10,148 nt of DNA, taken from NCBI GenBank assembly GCA_016110215.1, contig JADWQD010000041.1, positions 1 through 10,148 on the forward strand, in the 5' to 3' direction. Source of the DNA: Capronia americana (taxonomy: Eukaryota; Ascomycota; Eurotiomycetes; Chaetothyriales; Herpotrichiellaceae). Below, one piece after another: positions 1-9,358 of the stretch. Within the stretch, counting starts at the first letter, position 1, and each line of letters opens with the position of its first letter. The translations under genes and the position numbers were made by a program. Under the pieces are notes generated by a model. It saw nothing but the letters and a program-made list of their open reading frames with translations. It was not told the DNA's origin and did not search any database.

Positions 1-485
1 AGAATAAAGCTTCCTAATTATATAGCTAGATCTAAAACTTAAATACTACTATATATTCTTTAAGGTACTAAAGCTATTAATAAAGCTAATTAATAATCTC
101 TATACTTAGTACTTAATAGTAAATCCGGCCCTCACCGAAGTATATAACCTAGCTAAATAAGTTACTAAAACTAGGATAAAGTAAGACTATTAAAATAAGC
201 TCTTCTCCTTTCTCAAGTTACGTAATATAGAATTATAAGTGATACGCCTTATTAAGTAAGAGAATAAGTTACTTAGCCGCGGCTAGGACGTCCCTTACAG
301 TATTATAGCTACGACCTTAAATAAAGCTATAGCGCAGTATACGGAGAAGACACCTCCTCTACTAGTGATTAAGCCTAGATCGCCTAATCCCGGAGCTGAT
401 AAAACCTCCCCCGAAAAGGTTAAAGCCATCCGGTAAAAAATAGTAAAGTTATATTTACCTATATAGGTATATAAACTAGGTATAG

Positions 486-543
486 GTATAAATCTTTTAT
501 ATTATAAAAAATAAATAAATATTTATATTAATATATAAAGCAG
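486..543 (+). other. Gene 1 intron 1 (58 nt, phase 1)
   Basis: Donor GTATAA at 486 (an equivalent in-phase donor GTATAG lies at 480), branch-like ATTAAT at about 527-532, and acceptor CAG at 541-543. Exon frame moves from start positions congruent to 2 modulo 3 to 0, which this intron explains. The palindrome variant TAAATAAATATTTA lies at 512-525, 18 nt before the acceptor end. Confidence 0.7.
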
Positions 544-1152
544 AAATTATCGCCTTTATATATAGTATACCTAATAAAGGTAAGATTAAGTTAAAACTTC
601 TATAATTCGCTATATACTATACACTATAAGTAGTATATTCTATTGTCCCGTATTATTTCTTTAATAAAATCGTCTTTAAGGCTAGGTATATACTTAATAA
701 CGAGTCCGATATTCTCCGGGTATACTTTAATCTATAGAAACTTTAAAAAAAAATAAAACCTATTAACCCTAAAGATCTTAAGGTATTACGCGCCGTATAT
801 ATCACCTTAGACGATAATACTCCTGCGGGATATCGCCTGAAGGTGGTGCGCGGGCTACCCCCGAAATTCACCTTAGACCTCCGGTACTAGTGCGGTAATA
901 GCCTCGCCGCTACTATAGAGGCTAAAGATCTTATATATATAATTAAAGATATACTAGAAAAAGACGTGGATATCTAGATTAAGAAAGACCTAATTACTTT
1001 TATCTCTACTCGCTAATATAAGCTGGGCTTATTATACCTTAAGACTACTATAAATATAGTATTCGCTTATACTTAGATAAGAGTATATAGTATACTTAGC
1101 GACACTATTAAAGAAGCGCTTTAATATATATAGACTATTAAGGCAGCCTATA

Positions 1153-1212
1153 GTAGGGACCTATAAACCTTCTAGCAGCGAATAAATAAATATTTATACT
1201 AATATATTATAG
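1153..1212 (+). other. Gene 1 intron 2 (60 nt, phase 1)
   Basis: Donor GTAGGG at 1153, TACTAAT branch at 1197-1203 and acceptor ATAG ending at 1212. Both flanking exons are in the same frame and the intron is a multiple of three, so frame alone does not prove it. The branch site and the palindrome variant TAAATAAATATTTA at 1183-1196, 16 nt before the acceptor end, are the support. Confidence 0.6.
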
Positions 1213-1431
1213 AACCCGACGCTAATAACGACCTAGTGTAATATAGGGCCCTCGCTTATCTTACACCCGACCTATATAAAGAATACCTAGAGCTAGTACT
1301 TAAGGGTAAAGAAGTTAGCTAGTAAGCCTACTCCGATATATATAAGCGCCTATATCTAAGTTCGATATTAGCGAGAGATATTCCGGCCCTCCTTAAATTA
1401 ATTAATCACGCCGAGATACCTTCCACCTATA

Positions 1432-1487
1432 GTAAGCGATCCGGCGCCGGCGCTATATAAATAATTATTTATACTAATATATATTAG
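1432..1487 (+). other. Gene 1 intron 3 (56 nt, phase 1)
   Basis: Donor GTAAGC at 1432, TACTAAT branch at 1472-1478 and acceptor TTAG ending at 1487. Removing it joins a long frame before to another frame after with matching phase, which is strong evidence for a true intron. The palindrome TAAATAATTATTTA is at 1458-1471. Confidence 0.88.
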
Positions 1488-1846
1488 TTGATCTCTACTT
1501 AAAAGATAACGGGGATATAACTACCGTTTCTATACCCGAGTCCATTACCTCAGTAATAAAGAAGGTAATCTAATAAACCGGTGCTAGGTCGGTAAGATAG
1601 TACTAATTAATCGACGCGGTTATTAAAGAGGACTAGAGTAAGCCTCCGGATATAGAATATAATATTTTTAAGGCCGCCATCTAAATATACCGAATAAATA
1701 GCGTCGCTAATCCCGGGCCGATAGATATTACTAACCTTAATCTAATTAATAATATAGTTAATAAAGACCTAATACTAATAATAATCCGAGAAAACACTAT
1801 AGCTATTACCTTAATATAGATACTATATTTTAATATTATATAAACT

Positions 1847-1898
1847 ATAAGTTAGCCTTTAGTCTATAAATAATTATTTATACCTAACTTCTATATAG
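1847..1898 (+). other. Gene 1 intron 4 (52 nt, phase 0), donor destroyed by RIP
   Basis: The frame and phase place the donor at 1847, where the sequence reads T|ATAAGT. This is what T|GTAAGT becomes when TpG is changed to TpA. Branch CCTAAC lies at about 1883-1888 and acceptor TATAG ends at 1898. The palindrome TAAATAATTATTTA is at 1867-1880, 18 nt before the acceptor end. An unmutated GTTAGC at 1851 is in the wrong phase. Confidence 0.75.
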
Positions 1899-2300
1899 AT
1901 TAGTGGTCCGGAAGAGTAGCGGCCCCTTATCTCTTCCTACGTCTAGGAACTTAAGAGATCTATAAAGAAGTAGGTCTTCCGTCTTAATAGCGTGTATTAT
2001 ATAACGGCGTCCGTATACTAGTTTAACCTCTAGGCTAGCGTTAAATATACCGCTAAAGTAATAAGCGAATAGGCTAGCGCTAAAATAATCCTATAAGCCC
2101 CTATTATTGACTAACTATAGGCTTTATATTAAAAGTATAAGTCTACCCTAGCCGATACACTAGAAGAAGTCCCTATTCTACTATAGGACCCCACCCTAAA
2201 ATATAGACCGCAGCTTAACTATAGTTTCTATCGCCGATAGGCGCGTATAGAAATATATACCTTAAGTAATATATTAAGTCTAACCCTAAAGACTATTAAG

Positions 2301-2356
2301 GTAAGTAGCGCACCGCACTTAGATAATAAATAATTATTTATATTAACTTTTAATAG
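2301..2356 (+). other. Gene 1 intron 5 (56 nt, phase 0)
   Basis: Canonical AAG|GTAAGT donor at 2301, TTAAC branch at about 2343-2347 and acceptor AATAG ending at 2356. Frame changes across it and is restored by removal. The palindrome TAAATAATTATTTA is at 2327-2340, 16 nt before the acceptor end. Confidence 0.9.
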
Positions 2357-2740
2357 ATAGTGATATAGGTCATTAACTTAGTCGACTATAAGAAGGTCCC
2401 CCTAAAGTTCTATACTATAGTGCGTGTAAATAAGCGCGATATTACCCGGGTAGACTCTAAGGGTAACTACTATTTACGCCTCTATAACCTCCGCCTATAA
2501 TAGGAGCGGGAAGAGGAAGAGAATATAAATAAAGATAGTATCCCTAATGTTAATAAGTGATTCTAATCCTTCTATACTAAGCACCTCGCCTAAGCACCTA
2601 TAAACTCTAAGTAATACCGTATACTTCTCGCTAATTCCGCCTAGCGGAAACTAGTGAACCGCTAGTGTAAGTTTAATTTTAGGCGCGTGATGTTTTATAT
2701 ACACTAGTTTATATAGGCGGCTAGTTTTTATATAGATAAG

Positions 2741-2820
2741 GTAGGGCTATTCTCCTTTAATAAATAATTATTTAACTCTATAGTAGTGTATAGACTAAGT
2801 ACTAACTATATCTATATTAG
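2741..2820 (+). other. Gene 1 intron 6 (80 nt, phase 0)
   Basis: Donor AAG|GTAGGG at 2741, perfect TACTAAC branch at 2800-2806 and acceptor ATTAG ending at 2820. Removal restores the frame. The palindrome TAAATAATTATTTA is at 2761-2774. An earlier AG at 2782-2783 sits 9 nt after the palindrome but has no branch site and would not fit the frame. Confidence 0.85.
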
Positions 2821-3543
2821 TTTTAGTTAGCTATTATTAAGTCGATATTAAAAACTATTATAAGAGCCCTCGGTCTATATACTAGCGTTATACTCACTAA
2901 AGATCTAGACCTATTAGCCTAAGTTAGAGTTCCTAAAGATAACATTAATTCCCTATATATTCTCTTCTTCCCTTACCCTATTAATAATCGCGACGAGTAA
3001 TTTCCTATAAAGTCTAACTAGTTTATTAATAAAGCGGAAAACTTATAGTATCGAGGGGTATTTTAGTCGGCTAATACTCCTAATAACGGGACTATATTCT
3101 TTAAATATCGGCGACCGGAATTTTATTATAATTTAAACTATAAGAAACTTATAGAATTATATACTATTTTATATAAGTCGCGCTACTAAATCCCCTAATA
3201 CCGCGATATACTCGTATACTATAGTAAGAATAGAAAGATTCTTTATTAACTAGTATATTATATCCTCTACTTTATAAATCCTACCTAGATCGAGCTAGTT
3301 AACGCCGATAAATCACGAAGAAATAAAGACCTTATTATCTTAATTTAATAGGGGTATTTTCCGTCTCTAGCTATAGTTAATAATAATAGACTCCCCGACC
3401 TTATAGCCGACTAATTTAATAATAATAAGACCGGTGATAAGGAAGACGTTAAGGAAAAGAAAGACGAATATACTATTATTTAATTCTTCTAGAGCCTATA
3501 TTACTTATTAAAGGATAATATATAGGACTTTAAAGAGGCTAAG

Positions 3544-3594
3544 GTATAAATATTTATTTATATTATACTTTTCGCCCTAATAGTTATTATCTAG
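3544..3594 (+). other. Gene 1 intron 7 (51 nt, phase 0)
   Basis: Donor AAG|GTATAA at 3544 and acceptor CTAG ending at 3594; an alternative AG at 3582-3583 does not keep the frame. The branch may be the CCTAAT at about 3576-3581. The palindrome variant TAAATATTTATTTA at 3547-3560 starts almost at the donor. Confidence 0.7.
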
Positions 3595-3771
3595 GCGAAA
3601 GTTAACTTTAATAAAAAGCGCTTTTATTAGGCTCTTATATAACCCGATTAATAAGTATACCGCGACTACTTTTTCTATATACCGCTTAAGTAACTATTAT
3701 AGTTAACGATAAGTATCCTTAGCTATAAGCACTTTATAGGCGTTATAGTACTGTTTAAGAACGAGCTAGAA

Positions 3772-3839
3772 GTATTTATATATTATCGTCGAGTCTCTTT
3801 CACTCTATTTATATATTACCGCTAACTAGTGTACTATAG
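3772..3839 (+). other. Gene 1 intron 8 (68 nt, phase 0), lacks the palindrome
   Basis: Donor GAA|GTATTT at 3772, branch GCTAAC at 3821-3826 and acceptor TATAG ending at 3839. The exon frame changes here and is restored by removal. It is the only gene 1 intron without the 14-base palindrome. It carries instead two copies of TATTTATATATTA (near 3773 and 3808). Confidence 0.75.
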
Positions 3840-4151
3840 AAGCGCGCGTCGAAGCTTATAGACCTAGATTTAGCCGTAAGCCGCTTTACGTTAAAGCTTA
3901 GTCTTACGCGGATATATAGTATCTATATTAACCGAGCCCCCTATTATTATAGAGAGAGAATAGTAAACGCGATTAGATAAGCTATCTATACTAAAGAAGT
4001 ATATATAGGCCTATATATCCTTTAAGACTATTAAATTATCTTAGACCGCTTAAGAGAGAAGATAAAGAAAGACGATTAACTCTAGAAACTTAATAACTTA
4101 AATAATAACGACGCCCTTTTAAAAGGCACCGGCCTTAAAACTATAACCTTA

Positions 4152-4217
4152 GTAAGTACCCCTACTAAGTATAAATATTTATTTATTATTAAATCTAACT
4201 ATTACGACCCGGTATAG
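4152..4217 (+). other. Gene 1 intron 9 (66 nt, phase 0)
   Basis: Canonical GTAAGT donor at 4152, TCTAAC branch at about 4194-4199 and acceptor TATAG ending at 4217. Frame is the same on both sides and the length is a multiple of three. The palindrome variant TAAATATTTATTTA is at 4172-4185. Confidence 0.75.
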
Positions 4218-4533
4218 GATATAGACACTACTAAGGACGAGGCGCGGATTATTATTAACTATAGTATTACGGGACTATAAGAATTAAATATTAATCTTTC
4301 CCCTAACGCGGCCCCTAAATAACTCCTCGCTTAACTCCCCCCTCCCCCCGTACTAAATTACCTACCGATATTTTCCTTTAAGGGCGACTCCGACTATAAG
4401 GCCCCTAAGGCCGCCTTATAGTCAACACTAAAGGGTAAAAAGAAACGAAAGACTATAGGCAATATATTAAAGGGGAATAAGCGCGCTAAGAAGTAGAGGT
4501 GATATAAGAAGAAGGTTAGTGGTGGTTTATTAA

Positions 4534-4792
4534 ATATATATAGGCGTTATAATATAGTGGGTATTACCGTTATATTTGGCTATAACCCTACTAAGGTAAG
4601 TAGGTAAGTTATTTTCTCTTTTATTAAGCCTCTTAATATATATTAGGCCACGACCCTACTAAGTATAGTAAGTGAGTTATTTTCTCTTTAGTTAAGTCTC
4701 TCGATATATATTAGGCTATAACCCTACTAAGTAAAGTAGGCGAGTTATTTTCTCTTTTATTAAGCCTCTCGATATATATATAGGCGTTATAA
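4534..4792. repeat. 19-bp direct repeats flanking the 68-bp array
   Basis: The sequence atatatataggcgttataa occurs at 4534-4552 and exactly again at 4774-4792, 240 bp apart, bracketing the array. It also resembles the junction between array units (TATATATTAGGC), so it may be the remnant of outer units rather than a separate element. Confidence 0.8.
4578..4782. repeat. Three-unit 68-bp tandem repeat with inner inverted repeat
   Basis: Units are 4578-4645, 4646-4713 and 4714-4782 (68, 68 and 69 bp). Each begins GGC, contains CCCTACTAAG, then GAGTTATTTTCTCTT or a close variant, and ends in a TATATATTA-like run. Units 1 and 3 contain an exact inverted repeat CCTACT-(6 nt)-AGTAGG (4587-4604 and 4723-4740). 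In unit 2 the right arm is AGTAAG. The unit length is not a multiple of three, which argues against coding. The array sits just after gene 1 and upstream of gene 2. Confidence 0.9.
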
Positions 4793-4885
4793 AGTAGTAA
4801 GCTTTTACTATTATATTAAGTAACGGGCGGTATAGGTAGAGGTATACCGGCTATTACTTCTTATATTAAGCTAATAGTAGTTTAA

Positions 4886-5011
4886 GTAAATAAATTCTAT
4901 TCCTTTAGGAAAAATTATATTATTCTATAGCTTTAGCTCTATAAATAATTATTTATTAACCCCTAAAACCCCTATATACTACTTACCTTCTTTCTACTAA
5001 TCGCTTATTAG
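4886..5011 (+). other. Possible leader intron of gene 2
   Basis: A GTAAAT donor-like site at 4886, a perfect TACTAAT branch at 4995-5001 and acceptor TTATTAG ending at 5011 could form a 126-nt intron in the 5' leader of gene 2. It contains a palindrome copy, as gene 1 introns do. It is about twice the length of the others and no coding frame tests it, so this is tentative. Confidence 0.3.
4942..4955. repeat. Spacer copy of the 14-base palindrome
   Basis: TAAATAATTATTTA, preceded by CTA as in gene 1 intron 4 and in the two copies at 8948 and 9042. It lies in non-coding DNA, either in the possible leader intron of gene 2 or free in the spacer. Confidence 0.85.
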
Positions 5012-5076
5012 GTCGGTTCTTAATAAGGTTAATTTTATATTAGGTATAATCTTATATATACCTTTTATTTAGTTAT

Positions 5077-8000
5077 ATATAACTAGTGACTAGAAATACC
5101 GCACTACTATATAACCGACTATACATCTTAGGACCGCCCGGTCTCTAGACCACCTCCCTAATAGTATTTAATAAGCGTAGTTATCCTCAGCTTATAAGTT
5201 AAGATAATACTACTAATTATCGCCGGGAGTAGGCCCGTCTCCGCCGGAGAGCCTTTAATAAGCGGCGACGTAACTAGTAGTCGAGTACTATACCGTTTAT
5301 CTATATATAATTATAGTAAGGCGAGGCGATTATTAAGTTTAGTCTTAAGACCGAGTAGCCTCCGCCTATATAACCCGCCGTCGGACTATATATCTAAGGC
5401 GTAACTCTTCTTATTAATATACTTAACGTATAAGGATAATAATAATCTATTAAGATTAATAAGTACTATACTTTATATAATAATAATCTAGCCGATAGTA
5501 ATCCTATCCTTATACTCTTACTTACCGTTAGGTAGCCGATTAATAATCTCGCGCCGTCCCCTCGACTATCGTCCGCGCCTTTAGTCTTAGGGGCTACTTT
5601 ATTACCTATCCTCCCCCCTACTCTTCAACCTCCTCCCGCACCCTCCCGCTACGGTAATATTTATAGTTAGGTTTACACTCGCCCGGAGCCTAGTTACTTT
5701 TAATTAGGCCCTTTATATTCGCCTTTACGCACCGCCCCCGCCGCTAGTCGCTTAAGCCGTTCAGCTAATATACTATCGTCTTACGGTAGTTAAAGTCTAT
5801 CCGTCCCCCCTTATTAACCGTCCCCTCCACCTAAATATACGGCTATACCTAATCCTCCCACCCCGGCTCCACTCCTAGAGACACCTCCTTTAGACGGTGC
5901 CCCCCTCCCCGGGTCTCCTTACCCTAGCGACGGAGTAGAAATATTCGGGGGGGAATTTGAGTCGGAATAATTACACTAGTCTCCTACATCTAATAACCTT
6001 AAGGTGTAGGCCGCCCGTAATCTTAACTATACTGTAACCCGGCTATACTAGTAGCTCTAGGGCGGTTTTAACGGCTGCTTAATTACTACCTATATTAAGT
6101 AGTATAGCCGTTATATAAATAACTCTAGTATTAACTATATACCCTTAGCCGACCTCTTTATAAATAATAACTTCCTATTAGTTCTTAGGTTAAAGGAGAT
6201 TCTAAAACCTAAGTAACTATACTATTAGGAGATACCTTAACCTAACTAGTAGCGGGCGAAATTCTATAGTACTCGGCGCGGCTAGCGTCGTCGATATTAT
6301 TCCCTATATATATATCTTTACGCCGAGGAGATATAAGAGGCTATTCTTAACGTCGCCTTTAATATTAATAGTTTTCTTAGATTCGCTAGTTCACTATATA
6401 TCGCCCGGTAAGGTATTTAGTACTAACCGGCCGTATAAATTAAGTAAAATATTATTACCGATATATATATTAAATCTAACGTCTTTTATAACGGTAAGGA
6501 TCTTAATAATACTCTTTACTATATAATAGCTCTTCTCTATAATATCCCCTATTTTCTCCTTAGCCGGCTAGTGAATATCTCTAAAGTGACTATATATATC
6601 CTCTTTCTCTATCTCCCTACTCCGCGAGATAATAGTAAGTTTAATATACTTACTCGAGAGTAACTCACCCGGTGGCTCGACTAGGTATTCTATCCCGCCG
6701 TCTATTAGAATATACCGGTATATATATCCTAGTACCTAATAATAAGTTATTATTAGGCCTTTACTATTTTATAGGCGTATTAAGTAGAGGGTCGAAAGGT
6801 TAAGACCGGTAATTATATAAGTTAATAAAGTATTAGCTACTATCTTTAGCCCGAGTATCTAGCCGATATCTAGGCCGCTATTCTTAACTATATTAATACA
6901 CCCGGTCTTTAGGACTTTTAAGAATCTTAACTCTTCTTCTCGGCTAAAGGCACTAAGCTTTAATTTAAGACTTCTCCGACCCGCCCGACCCTCCGCTACG
7001 CTATAGAGGACTTTTAGCTATACCTCGACCGGATATTTAACTAAGATTTTATTTACTATAAGCGCCTCTATATTAATATTAATAAAGAGATTTATCCTCT
7101 AGCGGCCCTCCTTTACTATTAAGCGGTCGGGCTCGACTAAGAGCCTTAAGTCTACCTTTAGCGCTGGTATTACCTTAAATACTATATCCGCGAGATATAT
7201 AATTAGTGACCTCCGCCCGTTAACGGACTTAGCTAGCGATACTATATTTAAAATATACTATATAACGCGTATACCTTAACTAGTATTACTCCTTAACGGT
7301 CTCGCCTCCGCGCCGGGGGACTAATTTACTTATAATTCTATAGCTTAATAAAAGAGGTTTAGGATACTATAAAACTAATACCTTTTAAGAATAATACCCT
7401 AAAAGAATTAGCCCTTAATCTACTTATCCTCCGCGGTATTTAGAACTCTCTTAATAGCCGTTATTATTTACTTAATATAGTATATAATATCTACTATATA
7501 AGTAAATAGCGAGTATACTATTCTCTTTATGACTTATAATAAAAGTTATTCGGGATCCGTAAAGAATATTAGATTATATAGCCCCTCTTTCTCGCCCTCC
7601 TTAACTAACTCTCCCCGGAGCCGTATAATTATCTTAAGATTATTCTCGCTGATAGTCCGTTATATATATAGCCCGTCTAAACCCGTATTTACCTCGACTT
7701 TCTCTAGTATAGTGCCGATAAATTTATAACCGGGTTTAAGTACCTCTATATATAGTCTAATTAAGAGCTTATAATATAGGAGTAAATAAAGATAATAGCT
7801 ATATTCTTATAATATCTCCGCTATATCTTCAGCGGCTATTAGCTCTTATAAGAGTCCGCCCTCTAGTAGAGTCGGCGGGAGGCCCGTTATAATTATAATA
7901 TCGGTGCCGGACGCCGTTACTAGTTTAGACTAGGGTTCTATAATATATTATCTTAATATAAGTATACTTAGTTTAAACTATATATTAACTAGGCTAAGCT

Positions 8001-8862
8001 TATCTTTCGTCCTATAGTTATTAACTATATACTTTTTAATAACTTAATTCTCTAGGGACGATATCTACACTATAGCGGGCTTACTTAAAACTTTATCGCC
8101 TATATCTAGCTTATTAACTACACCCTTAGTTAGGTTTATAATTTTAGCTAGACCGATAATATTATTATTTATAATCGGCTTCTTAAATAGATAGTATATA
8201 TTATTCTTTACTAATTTCGGATTAATATATTATCCTCGCTAGATAAGGGCGAGATCCACCCTAACTATTATAAGGAAGCGATAGAAGGGCTCGAACTATT
8301 CTCCGTCTAGTACTTTAGTATAATTATAGTGGAGCCGGTATACACTATCTCCGGTAACCGCTCCCTATACGACCCGCCCGTTAAGCTGCGGCGACGCCTC
8401 TTTAATTAAGGCGACGGGTAGGAACGAAAGCATTAGGACGCTAAGGACTTTTATATTCTATACTAGCGTGCTGTTAATAGCCTTTACACCCACCTTAATA
8501 CTAACTATATTATTATCTAGTATTTTTAGTAGCTCTTCTAGCGCGTATTATTCGCCTATTACTAGCTGCTTTCTATTCCCTATCCCGCTGGTCTTCTCTA
8601 GTATAGTAAAGATAGTTATAAATGGATATAGTACGTGATCCGACCTATTTATTATAACGCCGTTATTAGACCTCACCTCCTATAAAAGAAATAGGTTTAG
8701 GCTAAGAAAAATATATTAAAAGGCTAGCCGCCTATACTCTTTTATAAGATTAATTAGGACGTTAAGTAATAATATAACTAGCTTATAAGGTGAAGTTAAG
8801 CTATTATATAGTCCTTATTATAGTTCTATTCTAGAGTAAATTTAGGTCTCGTCTCTTACTGA
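5077..8862 (+). pseudogene. Gene 2: RIP-killed intronless gene, unknown protein of about 1,260 residues
   Basis: One frame (codon starts congruent to 1 modulo 3) runs about 3.8 kb with no frame change. Its stops are TAA/TAG at Gln/Trp-like places plus TGA at 7207 and 8791, which may be CGA changed at CpG. The start is a guess: ATA at 5077 as a mutated ATG; the frame is also protein-like for a few codons upstream. The end is set at TGA 8860-8862, after which the protein-like pattern stops. The N-terminal 160 codons are basic and mixed. About codons 162-288 (5560-5940) are Pro/Ser-rich, a probable disordered linker, followed by an acidic patch (GGEFESE). The rest looks globular. Readable landmarks are FGIRKE (near 7552), SLYDPPVKLRRRLF (near 8362) and IPYPAGLL (near 8578), with a Gln-rich C-terminus. 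I recognise no named family. The lack of introns contrasts with gene 1. Confidence 0.8.
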
Positions 8863-8947
8863 AAATAAAATTCTATAGGTCTTAGAGCCGCTATACGCTC
8901 TATAAAGTAATTACTCTTCTACTATAATATTACTTTATTAGTAGCTA

Positions 8948-8961
8948 TAAATAATTATTTA
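8948..8961. repeat. Spacer copy of the 14-base palindrome
   Basis: TAAATAATTATTTA within the first unit of the 94-bp duplication, preceded by AGTAGCTA. It lies outside any coding frame. Confidence 0.85.
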
Positions 8962-9041
8962 TTATATTTAGTGAAGTAATTACTTATTATATCCTATAAA
9001 GTAATTACTCTTTTATTATAATATTACCCTATTAGTAGCTA

Positions 9042-9055
9042 TAAATAATTATTTA
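9042..9055. repeat. Spacer copy of the 14-base palindrome
   Basis: TAAATAATTATTTA within the second unit of the 94-bp duplication, with the same AGTAGCTA in front. It arose with the duplication and is not an independent event. Confidence 0.85.
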
Positions 9056-9358
9056 TAGTATATTTATTTATATTAAATAGGTAATTTATACTACCGCACT
9101 GAATATATTTATTAACTATTAAGGGGCTCGCTAGTCCTATCGCTTTATAACTACCCCTTAGTCTAGGCGGATACTTATATCTATACCGCCGTTTTATTTA
9201 CTTCTCTTCCCCCCTATACCTAGACCTCTACCTTATTCTATAGTCTTTATAGTATATCTTTTATCCTCTAGCTTTAGAATATAAATAACCCTTCCCCTTA
9301 TAGTGACCGGGTGCTACCTTATTAAGTCTAGTAAATATATAAAAAAGTAGCCGTATTA

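Larger units (their letters stand above)
1..4502 (+). pseudogene. Gene 1: RIP-killed ten-exon gene, unknown protein (5' end outside window)
   Basis: A protein-like frame can be followed through ten exons: <1-485, 544-1152, 1213-1431, 1488-1846, 1899-2300, 2357-2740, 2821-3543, 3595-3771, 3840-4151 and 4218-4502. In-frame stops are TAA or TAG where Gln or Trp is expected, plus one TGA at 2558 and the last TGA at 4500. Donor and acceptor phases agree at all nine introns, and the exons sum to 1,318 codons from base 2. The product would be large and soluble-looking. It has acidic/Glu-rich runs near 2509-2523 (REEEEN) and 3436-3462 (KEDVKEKKDE), a Pro run near 4337-4350, and a basic C-terminus near 4432-4512 (KGKKKRKT, then KRAKK) resembling a nuclear localisation signal. 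The first codons and start lie upstream or are unrecognisable. The terminal TGA could be a CGA changed at CpG, so the true stop may be slightly further on. No known domain was recognised and no function is offered. Confidence 0.85.
4503..5076. other. Spacer between genes 1 and 2
   Basis: No coding frame could be supported here. The stretch holds the 68-bp tandem array (4578-4782), its flanking 19-bp direct repeats, one copy of the intron-associated palindrome (4942-4955) and a possible leader intron of gene 2. It should contain the 3' end signals of gene 1 and the promoter of gene 2, but RIP has removed any recognisable element. Confidence 0.6.
8900..9087. repeat. 94-bp tandem duplication carrying the palindrome
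   Basis: The block starting CTATAAAGTAATTACTC at 8900 recurs at 8994, a period of 94 bp. About 62 bp of each copy match closely, through AGTAGCTATAAATAATTATT; the rest has diverged. Differences inside the matched part, such as CTTCTACTA against CTTTTATTA, are C-to-T changes at CpT, a lesser RIP context, and show that the copies mutated after duplicating. The period is not a multiple of three. Confidence 0.85.
8863..9358. other. Spacer between genes 2 and 3
   Basis: It holds the 94-bp tandem duplication (8900-9087) with two palindrome copies. From about 9088 to 9358 is a pyrimidine-rich stretch on the plus strand in which I see nothing specific. It should contain the promoter of gene 3. A minus-strand reading of this stretch was considered and rejected. 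Confidence 0.6.

Noticed and set aside
4957..4974. Telomere-like CCCCTAAAACCCC stretch
   Set aside because: There are only two imperfect CCCTAA-like units with no further array, so chance is enough to explain it.
4939..4986. Minus-strand intron (GTAAGT donor at 4986, acceptor at 4939)
   Set aside because: The splice-like ends exist, but I found no minus-strand coding frame on either side, and the palindrome sits at the acceptor without a branch site after it, unlike the other introns.
7529..7729. Only ATG-initiated open frame of 60 or more codons (66 codons, plus strand)
   Set aside because: It overlaps gene 2 in another frame, starts at one of the rare surviving ATG triplets and has a low-complexity Ser/Ile/Leu composition. 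It is a chance opening.
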